Assembly: GCA_951799445.1 (NCBI GenBank)
Contig: OX637292.1
Span: 8,621,296-8,685,295 of the forward strand
DNA: 64,000 nucleotides
Direction: 5' to 3'
DNA from: Pseudisothecium myosuroides
Lineage: Eukaryota > Streptophyta > Bryopsida > Hypnales > Lembophyllaceae
Shown: piece after piece, positions 1 to 11,600 of the stretch
Layout: every line of letters starts with the position of its first letter
Numbering within the stretch: position 1 is the first letter of the stretch
Made by a program: the position numbers and the translations under genes
Notes under the pieces: model-generated
The model's input: the letters and a program-made list of their open reading frames with translations, nothing else
Database searches by the model: none
Told to the model about the DNA's origin: nothing

Positions 1-21
1 AACTCATCCAAATCAATTGCC

Positions 22-3000
22 CTAAAACACAAACTCACCCGCCTTTTCACCAGGGCACAGTACTGCATCAAAGCACGGAGGTTCCAATATTGTTGAAACA
101 GGTTCCAAGTCCGGATTTATTGCATCGTCACTTGTACCACCTCCTGCTTGCTTTGCTGGGGAGCCTACCTCATCAACATCATCACCACTAGGACCTGCTT
201 TAGTTTTGGGCTGCTTCTTCTGTCCTTGTGATGGTGTGGCATCCTTCAATCTGCTACCTGAAATGCAGTGGACTCCAGGCTGCACTTCAAAGATTGATGC
301 GGATGATCCCTTATCCGATTGTTTCCCCCTAGATTGTGACCCTACAAACAGAAGACAGAATCAATCAATTTGTAGTTCCAAAGAAGTGCCTAAACAACCT
401 GTATTAATATCTCCAAGCAACCACAAAAGCTGGAGACCAATTATGCACATCCAAAGTACTTATGCTCTAAACACGTACACTAACTCAAAACTGCTAATTC
501 CATCACCCAAACTTTGTGTGTATCCTTATTAGAACCCATCAGAACACATTTTAGTATCCAAAAACAATGCCCATGAGTATTCCAGAACCCTCGTACAACC
601 GCATGGGCATCCAGCACCCAAGTACAGAACAAGTGAGTACCTAGCACACACAACGAAAGCACGCCATTATATCCACACCTAAGCACAGAAAAATGAGTAC
701 CCACCACCCAAGCACAAACACTATCGTATCCAGCATCCAAGCACAAACCAAAGCACCTACATGAGAAGAACCAGCAGCCAAGCACAAAACCAAGCCTAAG
801 CACTATCGTATCCAACATCCAAGCACAAACCAAAGCACCTACATGAGAAGAACCAGCAGTCCAGTACAAAACCAAGCCTAAGCACTATCGTATCCAGCAT
901 CCAAGCACAAACCAAAGCACCTACACGAGAAGAACTAGCAGCCAAGCACAAAACCAAGCCTAAGCACTATCGTATCCAGCATCCAAGCACAAACCAAAGC
1001 ACCTACACAAGACGAACCAGCAGCCAAGCACAAACCAACAGCCAAGCACAAACCAAAGCACCTGTCTGAGAAGAACTAGCAGCCAAACACAAAACCAAGC
1101 CTTTGTCACGTGAGTATCCAGCATCCAAGCACAAACCGAAGCACCTGTCTGAGAAGAACCAGCAGCCAAGCACAAAACCAAGCCTAAACACATGAGTATC
1201 TAGCACCCAAGCATAAACGCAAGAGTATCTAGTACCAAAGCACAAATGCAAGAGTATTCCAGGACCCCTATAGAAATAAGTGAGTATTCCAATACCGAAG
1301 TACACTCACAACCACATTCCAGCATTTGTTGCAGAAGCTCATCAGTATTCTAGTAGCCAAGTACACTTGTAACCACGTTCCAACACCCAAGCAGGACCTG
1401 ATGAGTACTCCAACAAGCCAAGTACACTCGCAACCACATTCCAACACCCAAGGAATAAAGACCAGAATGACAAACATCAACAATCGAAAAGTGTCGGAAA
1501 TATAAATTGGAAGCAATAAAGCATGCTTCAGGGTTCCAACTGTACACCCATTTCAGTGCGCTGTGTCAGCATGTCCATACCTCAGAAATATCTCAAAAGC
1601 ACTTCAGTAGGAACTCCGAAGTAATAACAGTGTCGTGACTAAAGCAAAACATAACCTGAAAGCACTTAACTCAAAGCACCAAATTAGTTCAGCCTATAAG
1701 TTCAGGGATTCACTCACATTCAGGGATTGGAAACCCAAAATTGTCCTCCAAAGTGTCACTCAACTCTTCCATGGACCTTGCCAACAATGATTTAGTAGCG
1801 GCATCTTCCACATCTGCTTCTCGTGAGCGGAAACCAAACGACCTCAACCATGCAGGATGAAAAGTCGTCTTGCAAATCACATAGGCATTTTGAGTCTCTA
1901 CAACCTTGGCAATGCAAAATGGATGATACAAATGCCTGCAGCTTGCTATAACAACATTAAACGATGTGTACCACCAGTTACAAAATGAATAAGCTTCCAA
2001 TTCAAACATAGTTTCAGCCTCATCCGGCAAATGAGGATGCATGCAAGGTTTTGGCCAACAAGCCACTCCTCCTCCCTGCTACATCATTTGGATCTGATCT
2101 GCAACTGCATCCTTGTATCGTCGCACCTCTTCCAACTCTCTCCTCACCACTGCACTGTCACACTCAAACTTCCACATGTCTAGGCCAGCATCATTATAAT
2201 GTTCTCCTGCTCTCTTGGCCCTTCTTTGACAGTCTTCTAAAGTGAAGTTAGCGAACTCCAACTTCTTAGATTGCCCTTCTCGCTCTACCCTCAACTTCTC
2301 TAACTTCTGTAATGCATCAAGAAATTGATCATTGCCTTCATCGAGGTTGTCTCTGAATTGCTGCACTTGTTAGAAGAGAAAGCAAAAATGTTCAAACTCA
2401 AAAGATAGAACAAGTCTTATCTAGCCCAAATTTTGCCAAAACCCTAAACCCATTCTGTAAGCCAGCTTGTGCACCCCAAATCCCAAACCCTAATCCCTAC
2501 CAGAGCACTGTATGTGAGAATTGTGCACCACAATTCCTAAACACTAAACCCCAAACCAGGTCACTAAAAAACTGTCCACCCTAAACCCTAATCCCAACCA
2601 CAGCAAACTGGACCCTAAATCCAATGTGTAGCAGTACAGATCTAAACCCTGAGACCAATCTATCCTCAAGAAATTACTTACACTGCTCTCCAATGCCGAG
2701 ATTAGAAGCCCGTTTTGCTTCAACCCTTACTCCACCACCTTGACATTCTCGGCTGCATCCTCTGCATCGGCATTTCTATCGTCCATCCCAAATTTGAATC
2801 CGATGATTCTCTCTGCAATGCCAGTCTTTGAAGCATTCAAAAAACTCTCTTTGCTCTCTGTTCTTGTCAGCAGCTCAGCTTCAACAACTAGAACCTCTTC
2901 CGCTTGGGCAATCTCTGCTACCAAAATGGGAGATAAGCTGACACCACCAAGCTTGAATTTCCCAGACCTAAACTTTGTTTCCACCGGTTGTGATCCCAAA

Positions 3001-3590
3001 CCGTTGGTCCTTGCATTGGCCTTTGAATGGGAAACGGAAGGCTTCGCAATAGTATAGGGCGCCAAATGCTTCAGGGCAGCAGCCTCCTCCAAAGTAAGAT
3101 CTCTCTTAAACAATTCCCCCTCTAATCGGCTGACAAGAAGTAGGGTCGTCGATGCAGCAGCGGACGCCCAATTTACATCAAAACCCATCAATTCCGCAAT
3201 GTGGCCTTTTACCATCCAAGCCATGAACTCATTATTTGTAATCTCAACCTTCCCATAAATTTTAGCACACAACTGGAGAAGGTCTACCCTACTTTGTGGA
3301 CTCAGAATAGTGTTGCTTGTCTTAAACGTTGAACACTTTTCCCAGACTTCCTCAATTTTCTTAGGCGTCACACAAGCCATATCAGCGGAGAGCTTTGGGT
3401 TTAGATCACGTCCACATAAGCCTCTCTCCTTCACAAAAAATTCAGTTGTCTGGAGTTTAAGGGAAGCTAACTCTAGAAGCAACTCTGGAATAGACTGAGG
3501 GGCTTTCACGGACTTCTGTTTCTTGTCAAATGATCCCCTCCTCTCTCTCAATAGTTTCGCGGACTCTCCCCGCACCACCTTTGACTCCAT
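22..3590 (-). CDS. Unknown lineage-specific protein with coiled coil and RING-like region; interrupted by an in-frame TAG
   Basis: I do not recognise this protein. The first exon begins at the ATG at 3590 (good context, ATGGAG) and runs to about 2731 or 2742. Its donor is uncertain: GTAAGG after 2731 is the better consensus, but a weak GTGGTG site after 2742 keeps the frame with the next exon. Exon 2 (about 2360 to 1718, donor GTGAGT) encodes a charged, heptad-like coiled coil followed by a Cys/His-rich stretch containing CRHLYHPFC and FHPAW. That stretch looks like a degenerate RING finger, which is inference. The last exon (341 to 22, acceptor GTAG) encodes a Lys/Gly/Ser-rich tail, and its phase fits exon 2. 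A TAG at 2079-2081 lies in frame in exon 2. The copy may therefore be a pseudogene, or a 48-nt in-frame segment (GTGCGA...GTAG, about 2127-2080) may be spliced out. Confidence 0.5.
540..1260. repeat. 82-bp minisatellite inside an intron of the first gene
   Basis: The motif CTATCGTATCCAGCATCC recurs at 721, 803, 885 and 967, giving an exact 82-bp period. Degraded units extend to about 1260 and upstream to about 540. Each unit is rich in CCAAGCACAAACC. The array lies wholly inside the intron between exons 2 and 3 of the minus-strand gene. The open frames across it come from repetition and are not genes. Confidence 0.9.
1260..1710. other. Intron remainder, degenerate repeat
   Basis: This is the rest of the intron. 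It holds a second, looser repeat built on AGTACACTCGCAACCACATTCCAACACCCAAG-like units (about 1300-1450), broken here into short motifs such as CCAAGTACACT. No coding signal is visible. Confidence 0.5.
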
Positions 3591-3706
3591 TGTATGCAAG
3601 CCACTTATCTACAGACTTACCTAACTGCTGAACTTCAATGCAAAAAGCAAACCGATGCAAATCACAGCTAAAACATAAATTGTACACCATGAAAATGCGG
3701 CGCACT

Positions 3707-3800
3707 GGAACTGATACAGAGACGATCAAAGTAGATCTTGAACCTAGCGATCGCAAGCAAACCTTCAAGCTAGGAACATCAGGAACAAAGCACCCAAATC
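3707..3800. repeat. Direct repeat copy A (94 bp), paired with 8518-8612
   Basis: This segment starts GGAACTGATAC and ends AAAGCACCCAAATC. It is about 85-90 percent identical by eye to 8518-8612. It is itself bracketed by two near-copies of TGTACACCRTGAAAATGCGG (about 3681 and 3808). It lies just upstream of the minus-strand gene start, so it may belong to that gene's leader or to a mobile element. Confidence 0.8.
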
Positions 3801-5122
3801 CGGCGATTGTACACCGTGAAAATGCGGTGTACTTGTGAGCTCCCAATTTGTCACTTGGGACTCGTAGAATTATTTTTTTGGAAATTTGCAATTTAAAGTT
3901 GATAAAAGTATAGAAAAATCCATAAAAAGAGTGTAGAACCGAAATAGGGTTGTGTCATACCCATTATAGTATTTGTTCTAGATTTGTGTTTTTACTTAGA
4001 ATCCCCCCAAACCTTGCCTAAAAAGAGTATAGAAATAACCAAGAGGTTAGATTTGGAGGATTTGAGTCACACAGCCCCAAAAGGGCTAATTCCCACCATG
4101 AATGTGGCGATTCAGGGCTAGGTCGATCCGAGGGATCCACAGCAAGGCCACTAGGTCAGGTCCTAGAGTTAGATTTAGAATTCTCCATTAGATCGACGAA
4201 TTCCCAAAATCCCGATTGTTAGCATGTAGGAGCCACTAACACAAGACCAGGCCCGTGGAGGAATCTACAGCCCAAGGATGGTGTTCTAGAGTGAATCCCA
4301 TGCCAGGAGTCCAACAACGAAATCGGTTCGCCAAGATTCCTCCACCTGCAGAAGATTCCCGCACCGTCGCTAATTCGAGGAGATGGCCAGTTTTAAATCT
4401 CCATTGACCAATCGTGCCAGGTACGGAAACACACCCGCACATCTTTCATGCGACTCCCTGAAAGGTCACGTGAAAAATCCCGGCATCTTCTAACTTGCAG
4501 AAGAACCTTTTTCGGGTGATCAACCCTCTAACCTCCAATGGGAATTTCATGGAAATTACTCAGGTTACAATAAAATCTCACTAAAAATTAGACTAGCTTA
4601 TTTTATGTTAATAATGCGCTCCGTGAAGTTTCACGACATTCCGATAGCGGCAAATATCCGAATCGACGAGACTCCTCGGGAATTAACCACGTGGCGGGGT
4701 CCTTGCCACGTTGACCGACATTCCGGGACCATACGATGGCAAAACAAAGTCAACCAAAAGTCCTTCCCGACTCTCTCGCACCTATCGGAGACCCTAGGCT
4801 ATTCACATTTCTCAAAATAGGAGACCCCCAAGATCTAGGATTTTACCACGACTTGGTTTTAAACTAAATTAGCCTACGATGGGTTTTTGGCCTCGGTACG
4901 AGGAGGTATGGGGATCTAGGACTAAACGCGGTGATCTGGATCCAACGGCGCAATCCGTTTGGCGATTGGGCTAATCTCCAAAAGTTAGGATGTTGGTCCA
5001 GCATAGATGGTAGAAGTAGATTTTTGAGGATTTAGGATGAAAATCTTTGAAGATGAGGATGAAAATCCGAGTTGATAAGGTTACCTTAGAACTCTAGAGG
5101 GAGGGGTGAGCCCTTGGAAACC

Positions 5123-5130
5123 TATATAAG
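5123..5130 (+). promoter_or_regulatory. Candidate TATA box
   Basis: TATATAAG sits about 20-30 bp upstream of a CT-rich initiator-like stretch (TCTCTCTCTAGAAC). The context resembles a plant core promoter. No coding sequence follows closely, so it may drive a non-coding or retroelement transcript. Confidence 0.4.
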
Positions 5131-5546
5131 GGCTCTATTTCTCTCTCTAGAACACCCTCAATTCTTGTTTTGGGTCCGTGGGTCCAAGTTATTTTGGATA
5201 TTTTGGCGTTTTAAGCCAAAAACCTCTACGGTGTTTTCGGAGCACTTTTGGCTCCATTGTTGCTTATTCTCAAGCTTTGAAGGTCCTTGGGAGTCCTACT
5301 ACCTTGCTTTGTGTACTCTTTTGTGAAGTTTTTGGTACCTCGTTGTAAGTAGAGAGCCTCTCTCTCCCTCTTGTGCATGTTGTGGTCTAATTTGTGGAGT
5401 TTTAAGGGTCTTTAGTATCTTGCACTAATCCTAAAGTCACCCCCCACCGTACCTTGACGATGCCGCTTTGGGGGGCCTTTAGCGTGTGAGCTTTGTGTTG
5501 CCAAGTGGTCTAACTCGTGTGTTTATCTCTATATTTTGTTACACCC

Positions 5547-5915
5547 TCTTCTAATCTTTTCCTTATTGAGTGGACCCCCCTCCGGGACAGCGAAGCTTTG
5601 AACTTCCTTGTACATGTTTTTGCTAAGTTTATCCCAAACCCTCTTCTAATCTTCTCCTTGTTGAGTGGATCCCCCTCCGGGACGGCGAAGCTTTGAACTC
5701 GTGTGTGTTTCTTTAAAAAGATTAGTTTTTTTCCCTCTTCTAAAGTCTTTCTCATTGTGTGGACCCCCTTCCGGGACGGCGAAGCTTTGAACTAATGACA
5801 AAATAGAAGTCCTAAAGCGTGTGTTAAAAGTGTAGACGGCGGAGCTTTGAACCCCTGGGGGGTCAAGAAGTCCTAAAGTTGGTGTTAAAACCAATTTAAC
5901 GGCGAAGCTTTGCAC
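5547..5915. repeat. Tandem repeat around GGACGGCGAAGCTTTGAAC
   Basis: Three units of about 95-110 bp share CCCTCTTCTAATCTT, then TTGAGTGGAC, then CCTCCGGGACGGCGAAGCTTT. Two shorter units follow with the core GGCGRAGCTTTG. The copies differ by a few bases. Short open frames on the minus strand here are repeat artefacts. Confidence 0.85.
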
Positions 5916-7057
5916 CTCCCCCGTGTTTAGATCCAAAGTCTAGTTTCCAAGACCTTTGTGGAAACCTCCAGAGTTTAGCTTCCAAGATATGTAGGTTCCT
6001 TTGCATTTAGTGAAGTTTAGTCATTTTCCAAAGTTTAGAGAGTGTAGTTGTTCCCCAAAGTTTATTTAGTTTAGTTGTATCCCAAAAATCTTAGTGAGTT
6101 TAGCACCCCCCAAAGTTCTATCCCCCCCTAGGTTAGCAAGAATCCAGTCTTTTATTTAGCCTTAGCCAAAAATCCAGTCTTTTTAGCCTTAGTTAGAAAT
6201 CTAGTCTTTTATTTAGCCTTAGTCAAAAATCTAGTTTTCCAGATCTAGCATATAGCCCAGCCAACATCAGAATCAGCCTACAGCCCAGCCAACATCAGAA
6301 CCAGCATAACAGCCAGCTAACAATCAGAACCAACGTACAAAAAACAAAAAAAAAGAATTAATTAAAATATTAATTAATTAAATTGTGCCGACCTCCAACC
6401 AGCCAGCCGGGAAGGCCAGCAGGCTCTCGGTACAGTAGAGGAGGCTGGGGCCACTCGGGCTCCTCCCCAATTTTTGATTCTCTCTTCTTTTTTATTTATT
6501 TTTGGTTTTCTCAAACCAGAACACAAACAAAGACAAACCAAACCAAAAGCATGTTGAACTAATTTCGTGCTAAGTGGGGGTTGAAGTAAGATTAGGGCCA
6601 AAAAATACAAAAGGGAGGAGGAAGAAGAGAGCGGAGCACCACCATACCTGCACACAAAATTGTTTCCTCTCACCACTCACACCTAAAACACAATGGAAGG
6701 AGATTAAGAAGGAGGAGAAGAAGTAGGCAAGAGAGGTGAGAGACGATAAATAGTGACCTAGGCCTAGGCTTTAGGAAGAAATCTTGGGAATTTGTAGTGA
6801 CCGTTGAGAGGAGGATTAGGATGACACAAAGGCAAAATTGTGTAAGAGGATAGTTGGCATCTTAAAACCCTCCTTGGAATTTGAGACCATAGTGTAAGAC
6901 TCATAAAAGCTTAGGTGGAATAGTACTAGTGTAGAAGGAGAGAGGAAGAAAGAAAAGAAAGGAGAAAGGGAAAGAAAGAAGTTAGATTGCAAAGGGTGTA
7001 ATATTTCCTCAATTTAAGCGGTGAGCTTGGAAAATCAAACAAAAACAAAGTACCACC

Positions 7058-7120
7058 ATGGAGCATGAAGAAGTCCACGTGGACGTGGACGAAGTGATTT
7101 CTGAAACCGGCAATGAAGAG
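7058..7120 (+). CDS. Candidate 21-codon first exon with strong start context and splice donor
   Basis: ACCACCATGG is a near-ideal plant start context. It opens an acidic 21-codon frame (MEHEEVHVDVDEV, then ISETGNEE), and the AG that closes the last codon is followed directly by the donor GTGAGT. No downstream exon could be assigned because the following 1.2 kb is AT-rich repeat. It may be the start of a gene within a repeat, or chance. Confidence 0.22.
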
Positions 7121-7399
7121 GTGAGTTTTTGAGTTAATCTTTGATGTTTCTCCCTAATTAGCATTTATTTTCCTAATCAGCCCTTAGAGCGTGATTAGCA
7201 TCCGAGATTAGTGCAAATTAGAAGTTTAGATTCAAAAAGTTATAGATTAGGGATAGAGGTTTCCAAAAACATATTACACTTAGGATTTGGCTTTAAACCG
7301 ACCGCGTTAGGCTAAGTTAAGCGGTAGGGGGTAGAACGGAGGAATTTTGATAAAAATTCATCCAAAAAGGAACCATGGACGGAACTTAGGAATTTAGGG

Positions 7400-8160
7400 T
7401 ACAAAGAGGATTTAGATTAAAATTAGGGATTAATTAGCAGTTAGAATTAGAGTCAAATTACATTTTAATTTTAAAAAGGTTAAACTTCTAGGGTCAAAAT
7501 CTAGAGTTAACTTTTGGAAGTTAAAAAGTAGAATTAATTTGAAAGTTTAACTTGGGAGGTTAAATTTTCTAGTGAAATCTTAGGGTAGTTAGGAAGGGAA
7601 GTTAGGGTTAATTAGGATTTAGGAGTAAAAAATCCAATTAGGAAGTAGAAATTAAAAGTAAAATTTTAGACTAAGTAGGAGGTAGAAACTACGAGTAGAA
7701 ATAGGAATTAAATATTGAAGTTAGAATTTCAAAGTTAGAGTGAATGTTAGAGGTCAAAAGCTAGGGTAAAAATTAGAAGTTAAAATTTGGAGTAACAATT
7801 AGATAGTAAAATCAAAGTTCAAAGTAGAAGTAAACGTTAGAAGTAGAATCAAACCTAGAAGTCAAAACTTGGGATCAATTTTAGGAGTAAAAACCTAGAG
7901 TTAAAAGCTAAAACCTAGAGTTAAAATTCAAGGGTAAATATTAGAGTTAATTTAGGAGTAAAAACCTAGAGTTAAAAGCTAAAACCTAGAGTTAAAATTC
8001 AAGGGTAGAGTTTAGGGTTAATTTAGGAGTAAAAATTTAGAGTTAAAAGTTAAAACATAGAGTTAAAATTCAAGGGTAAATTCTAGAGTTAATTTAATAG
8101 TTGAAACTTTAGGGGTAGCTTTTAAAAGTAGAACTTTTAGGTAGAGTTTTAAAAACCCAA
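7400..8160. repeat. Degenerate AATTAGAAGTTAAAA-type repeat with a 70-bp tandem core
   Basis: A long purine-rich stretch is built from variants of TTAGGAGTAAAAACCTAGAG and GTTAAAATTCAAGGGTA. Between about 7870 and 8100 it resolves into three units of roughly 70 bp. There is no coding capacity because stops are dense on both strands. Confidence 0.8.
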
Positions 8161-8517
8161 GATAGTCTTAGAGGTTCATGGAAGGAACATAGGGGTTCCC
8201 TTTTTTACGCAGTTAGGGACGTTAGAAATGACGCCAACCACCCAGTCTACCCTTGACATAGGATAGATAGTTAGGGAGTCAGAATTTCACCATCACTCTG
8301 AACATTGCAGTTAACTTGTGAGTTATTACATGCATTCTAATTATTTGCTGCCATCCACAACACTTAGGAAACGTTAGCAAAAAAGATCCATTATTTGGAA
8401 GGCACAGTGGACCGCGCTCACATCACCCCCATATATTAAAAAATGTGGATAAAGGCATAGAACCTGGTCGGTGTTCGCTTTATTACCAAAGGTGGGTAAT
8501 CTAGCGCCCACAGTATT

Positions 8518-8612
8518 GGAACTGATACAAACACGATCAAACTAGACCTTAAACCCTAGCGATCGCCCCTAAACCTTCAAGCTAGGAACATCAAGAACAA
8601 AGCACCCAAATC
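8518..8612. repeat. Direct repeat copy B (95 bp), paired with 3707-3800
   Basis: Same start (GGAACTGATACA) and same end (CAAAGCACCCAAATC) as 3707-3800, with scattered substitutions. The flanks outside the pair are unrelated, so the two copies bracket a 4.7-kb segment. Confidence 0.8.
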
Positions 8613-11600
8613 AAACACCAAGGTGGTAACCTGCAAGCGCACCCTAAACTGCTCAAGCTCCAAAACTAGAGCATACCCACGCGCCTGAGAAATCCAACAC
8701 ATCTCATCAGCCTAGTCTAAGCGCCGCCGGAGCAAAACATCAAAACATGCGAGCGAGACAATGTGAGCGGGACCTGTGAGCAAGAAACGTGAACAAGAAA
8801 ATTGACGGACAACGTCAGCGGGACCTGAGTGGAACCTGTGAGACAAAAAAGCAGTTGGTTTGTGTCAGGGAGTGGCGCTGCGCATTCACTGCGCGCACAG
8901 CTCATCCAAGTAGCCATCATTAAAACCAGCTAGCTCATCTAAGTCCTAGTTAAAACCAGCCATCAAAACTAACCATAGGATGTTGACTTTGGCTCATTTT
9001 ACCTCATGTCCACCCATATGCATCATTCATTAACCTTTCTTACAAGAGCATGATGTTACTGTGGAAAAAAAATATTTTTGTTTGCATTGGAGAAGAGAAT
9101 GTGCAGCTTAAAAAAAAAGAAATAAACACCTCTTTCATGAGTGTGAAGCACAGGATGTTTTTGTGGAGATGATATTCATAGAAGGATATGATTCATGTAT
9201 TGTAAGTGAGGAGGTGGCTTTCAGAACTGGTGCAGTGAAATGTGCTTTATGGATTTAAGCTTACGTTTTCCCAGAGTCCACCAATCCATGCGGATTTCTG
9301 GAAGGTGACAGGACATGTAAGTGAAGAGCAGTACCCGTTATTGTAGGGAAGAAGCAGAGTGGAAGAAGACCAACTGAGGGGTTTTTTTTGGGTGTGCAGG
9401 ATGGACTCAATTGCTTATGAATGTTGAAGTAATTTGTCTCAAGTACCGCTAGAATTGTTGTATGTCATTGTTTCAAGTGCAAGACCACAAATGTCACTGT
9501 GTAGTGGGCAAAGAAGTTGGAGGTCACGAATCCGAGTCGTCTGCAGCTGTGCCATGGAAGCGGAGCAGCCGGAAACATGAGGAAAGAAACATATGCAATG
9601 CTACGGAGGGTGTACCCTCGTCAAGAAGTGAGAAAGTCGCGACCTTTGTCTGAGTTCATTTTTATGAAGTTTTGTGATGTCTTGTCCATAAATTTTTGTG
9701 AGGGCCCTATGCGATTTGTATAAAAACCATGATCCTTTCTTAGGATGGAAGTTTCTTGATCTTGAAGTGGAGTGTCTTTTTTTTCCCTGGCATCCATGTC
9801 GACAGAATCTGTTACAGGTCCCTTCATGAGAGGCACTTGTCATTGACCAGTGTCAGTGTGGCTTGTGAGGGACATGGGTGCCGAATTCACGATCTGAAGT
9901 GTTCAAACTATCCCCTTTTCAATTTTAGTTTTTTGTTGAACACCACGCTTGAGCTTTTGGATTATTCCTTGGTTTTCTCCACGTGCCCAATGCCTTCTAG
10001 AAAAAGAGAGGTCGAGGCAATGTGAGGATGTGGAAAACCAGTATTCAAATATCTGATGTTGAAGGAAGAATTGAACATTTTCTAGCATTTATGTGTGGCA
10101 GTATGCCTTTATTATTTTTTAGCAGTTCACGTAATTGTAATTTTTGTTTTTCATGGAGGAGACAATGTCTGCATAGTTGAAGTATAGATACTGAATTTTG
10201 AAATTTTTTGCACGCTTTGGAAGCTCCACTCGGAGTGCAAGTTTTAGTGTTGGACTGAACAAGTAAAACTGTTGCAGGAATTGACAAAGAAAGAGGAAGA
10301 GAAACACGGATATGAAAATTCGAGCTTGGAATAAAAGATTCCCTGAAGGAAGTTGTGTTTTGTGGAAAAAAAAATATTCAAAGGCCTTTCAACGTCAGTG
10401 ATAACGAGGAGTAAGAGGTCAGTGCCAGCGGAGACAGAGAAGAAGGAAGCGGTAACACAAGCAGAAGGTAAGGATATGGGAAAGAGAAATTATGAAATGA
10501 ACCTAAGAGGTAGTCTTGTGTTGTTGACAACAAAGTCTTTCAGGAAAGAGTGAGTTCTGATTTCGTTTTGAGGACCTCAGATTTCAAAAGCTATTACTTT
10601 TTAAATGCTTTATGAATGTTGAAGTTGCATGACTATGAGTTTCTTATGTGGTTCTCTTTCATATGGATTTTGGGTCAATCATTTTCATGTTCTCTCAGTT
10701 AATGCTTATGTAGCCGATGGCGTTGACGATGTTGTTGTGCATGAAGTAGGAGTGTTGAAGGTTCTTCCCTCATTTATTGCACTCTCTTGTTCCTCGCCCA
10801 TTCTTCATGTATGTTCATTATGAAAGGACGCTAGTTTTTGCAAGTAATTGACGTTTTCAGATTTTTTGTTTTAAGAGGTGCAACGTCCATGAATGGATAG
10901 CGACTGATGTCCAGCCAGTGCGACGTGGATCACAGTAATTGCTAAAAACTGCACAAACGGTTTTCTAGGTACAGCAGCAACGGTGCTGAAGCGGAAGAGG
11001 GTACGCACAAAACATGGGAAATTTGTGGTCGCGGTGTGCAAGAAAGCCAAAGCATAGGCACATTGAAGCGGCGGGTTTCAGAGTTTCACTGCAGACACGA
11101 TTAGCGTTGTTGCGTGGAATGAGAAGTAATCGATGCATCGAGGGAAGAAGAGGAACTGACCGTCGATCAGGAACTTCATTTCTTCATTACTTCTTTCAAT
11201 TACCTGTGAATGCCATTAAAACCTTCGGCATCCGCAGAATAGGGTCCACTGCGGCTGTTCCTCAACCTGGTCGTCATTCTATGTTGTAGGAAAAATAGAA
11301 ATAAATGTTAGATAGCAACATAGGGCCTCTACAAAGAAGACCTGCGAACTGCCTTAGTGTTCGAAGAGATAGAGGTGTCATGCAGAAGAGGTAGGTTTCG
11401 TGAAGCACTTCAATGGTTCAATTCCAAGGTCATCATGAATGGCAGGTTTTCCACATATATTTTGACATACCGCATTAAAGTTTATATTTCATTTTAGTGT
11501 CTGCCAATGTTTTGTGGAAAATGAGAATTCATGCAATTGAGTCGTGAAAATGTGGTAACTCTCTTATTGAAGTCACTGGGTTCTGGAAGTGACGAGGAAG

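Larger units (their letters stand above)
3801..8517. other. 4.7-kb repeat-rich segment between direct repeats, possible degraded LTR-type element
   Basis: No long open frame or recognisable gag/pol, integrase or transposase is present. A TATA box (TATATAAG, 5123-5130) precedes a pyrimidine-rich leader (TCTCTCTCTAGAAC), which resembles the promoter region of plant LTR retroelements. Several tandem repeats lie downstream. A boundary such as TGTCAC at about 3850 would fit an LTR start, but no matching second LTR or clear CA end was found. It could equally be a non-coding RNA locus or old intergenic DNA. Confidence 0.3.

Noticed and set aside
206..1516. Several 65-131 codon frames on both strands
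   Set aside because: They read through the 82-bp minisatellite or are antisense to exon 3 of the minus-strand gene; their peptides are repetitive and low in complexity.
2400..2680. Interstitial telomere repeat (CCCTAAA-like)
   Set aside because: AACCCTAAACCC-like phrases are scattered and irregular, not a tandem TTTAGGG array; they resemble ordinary plant leader or intron sequence.
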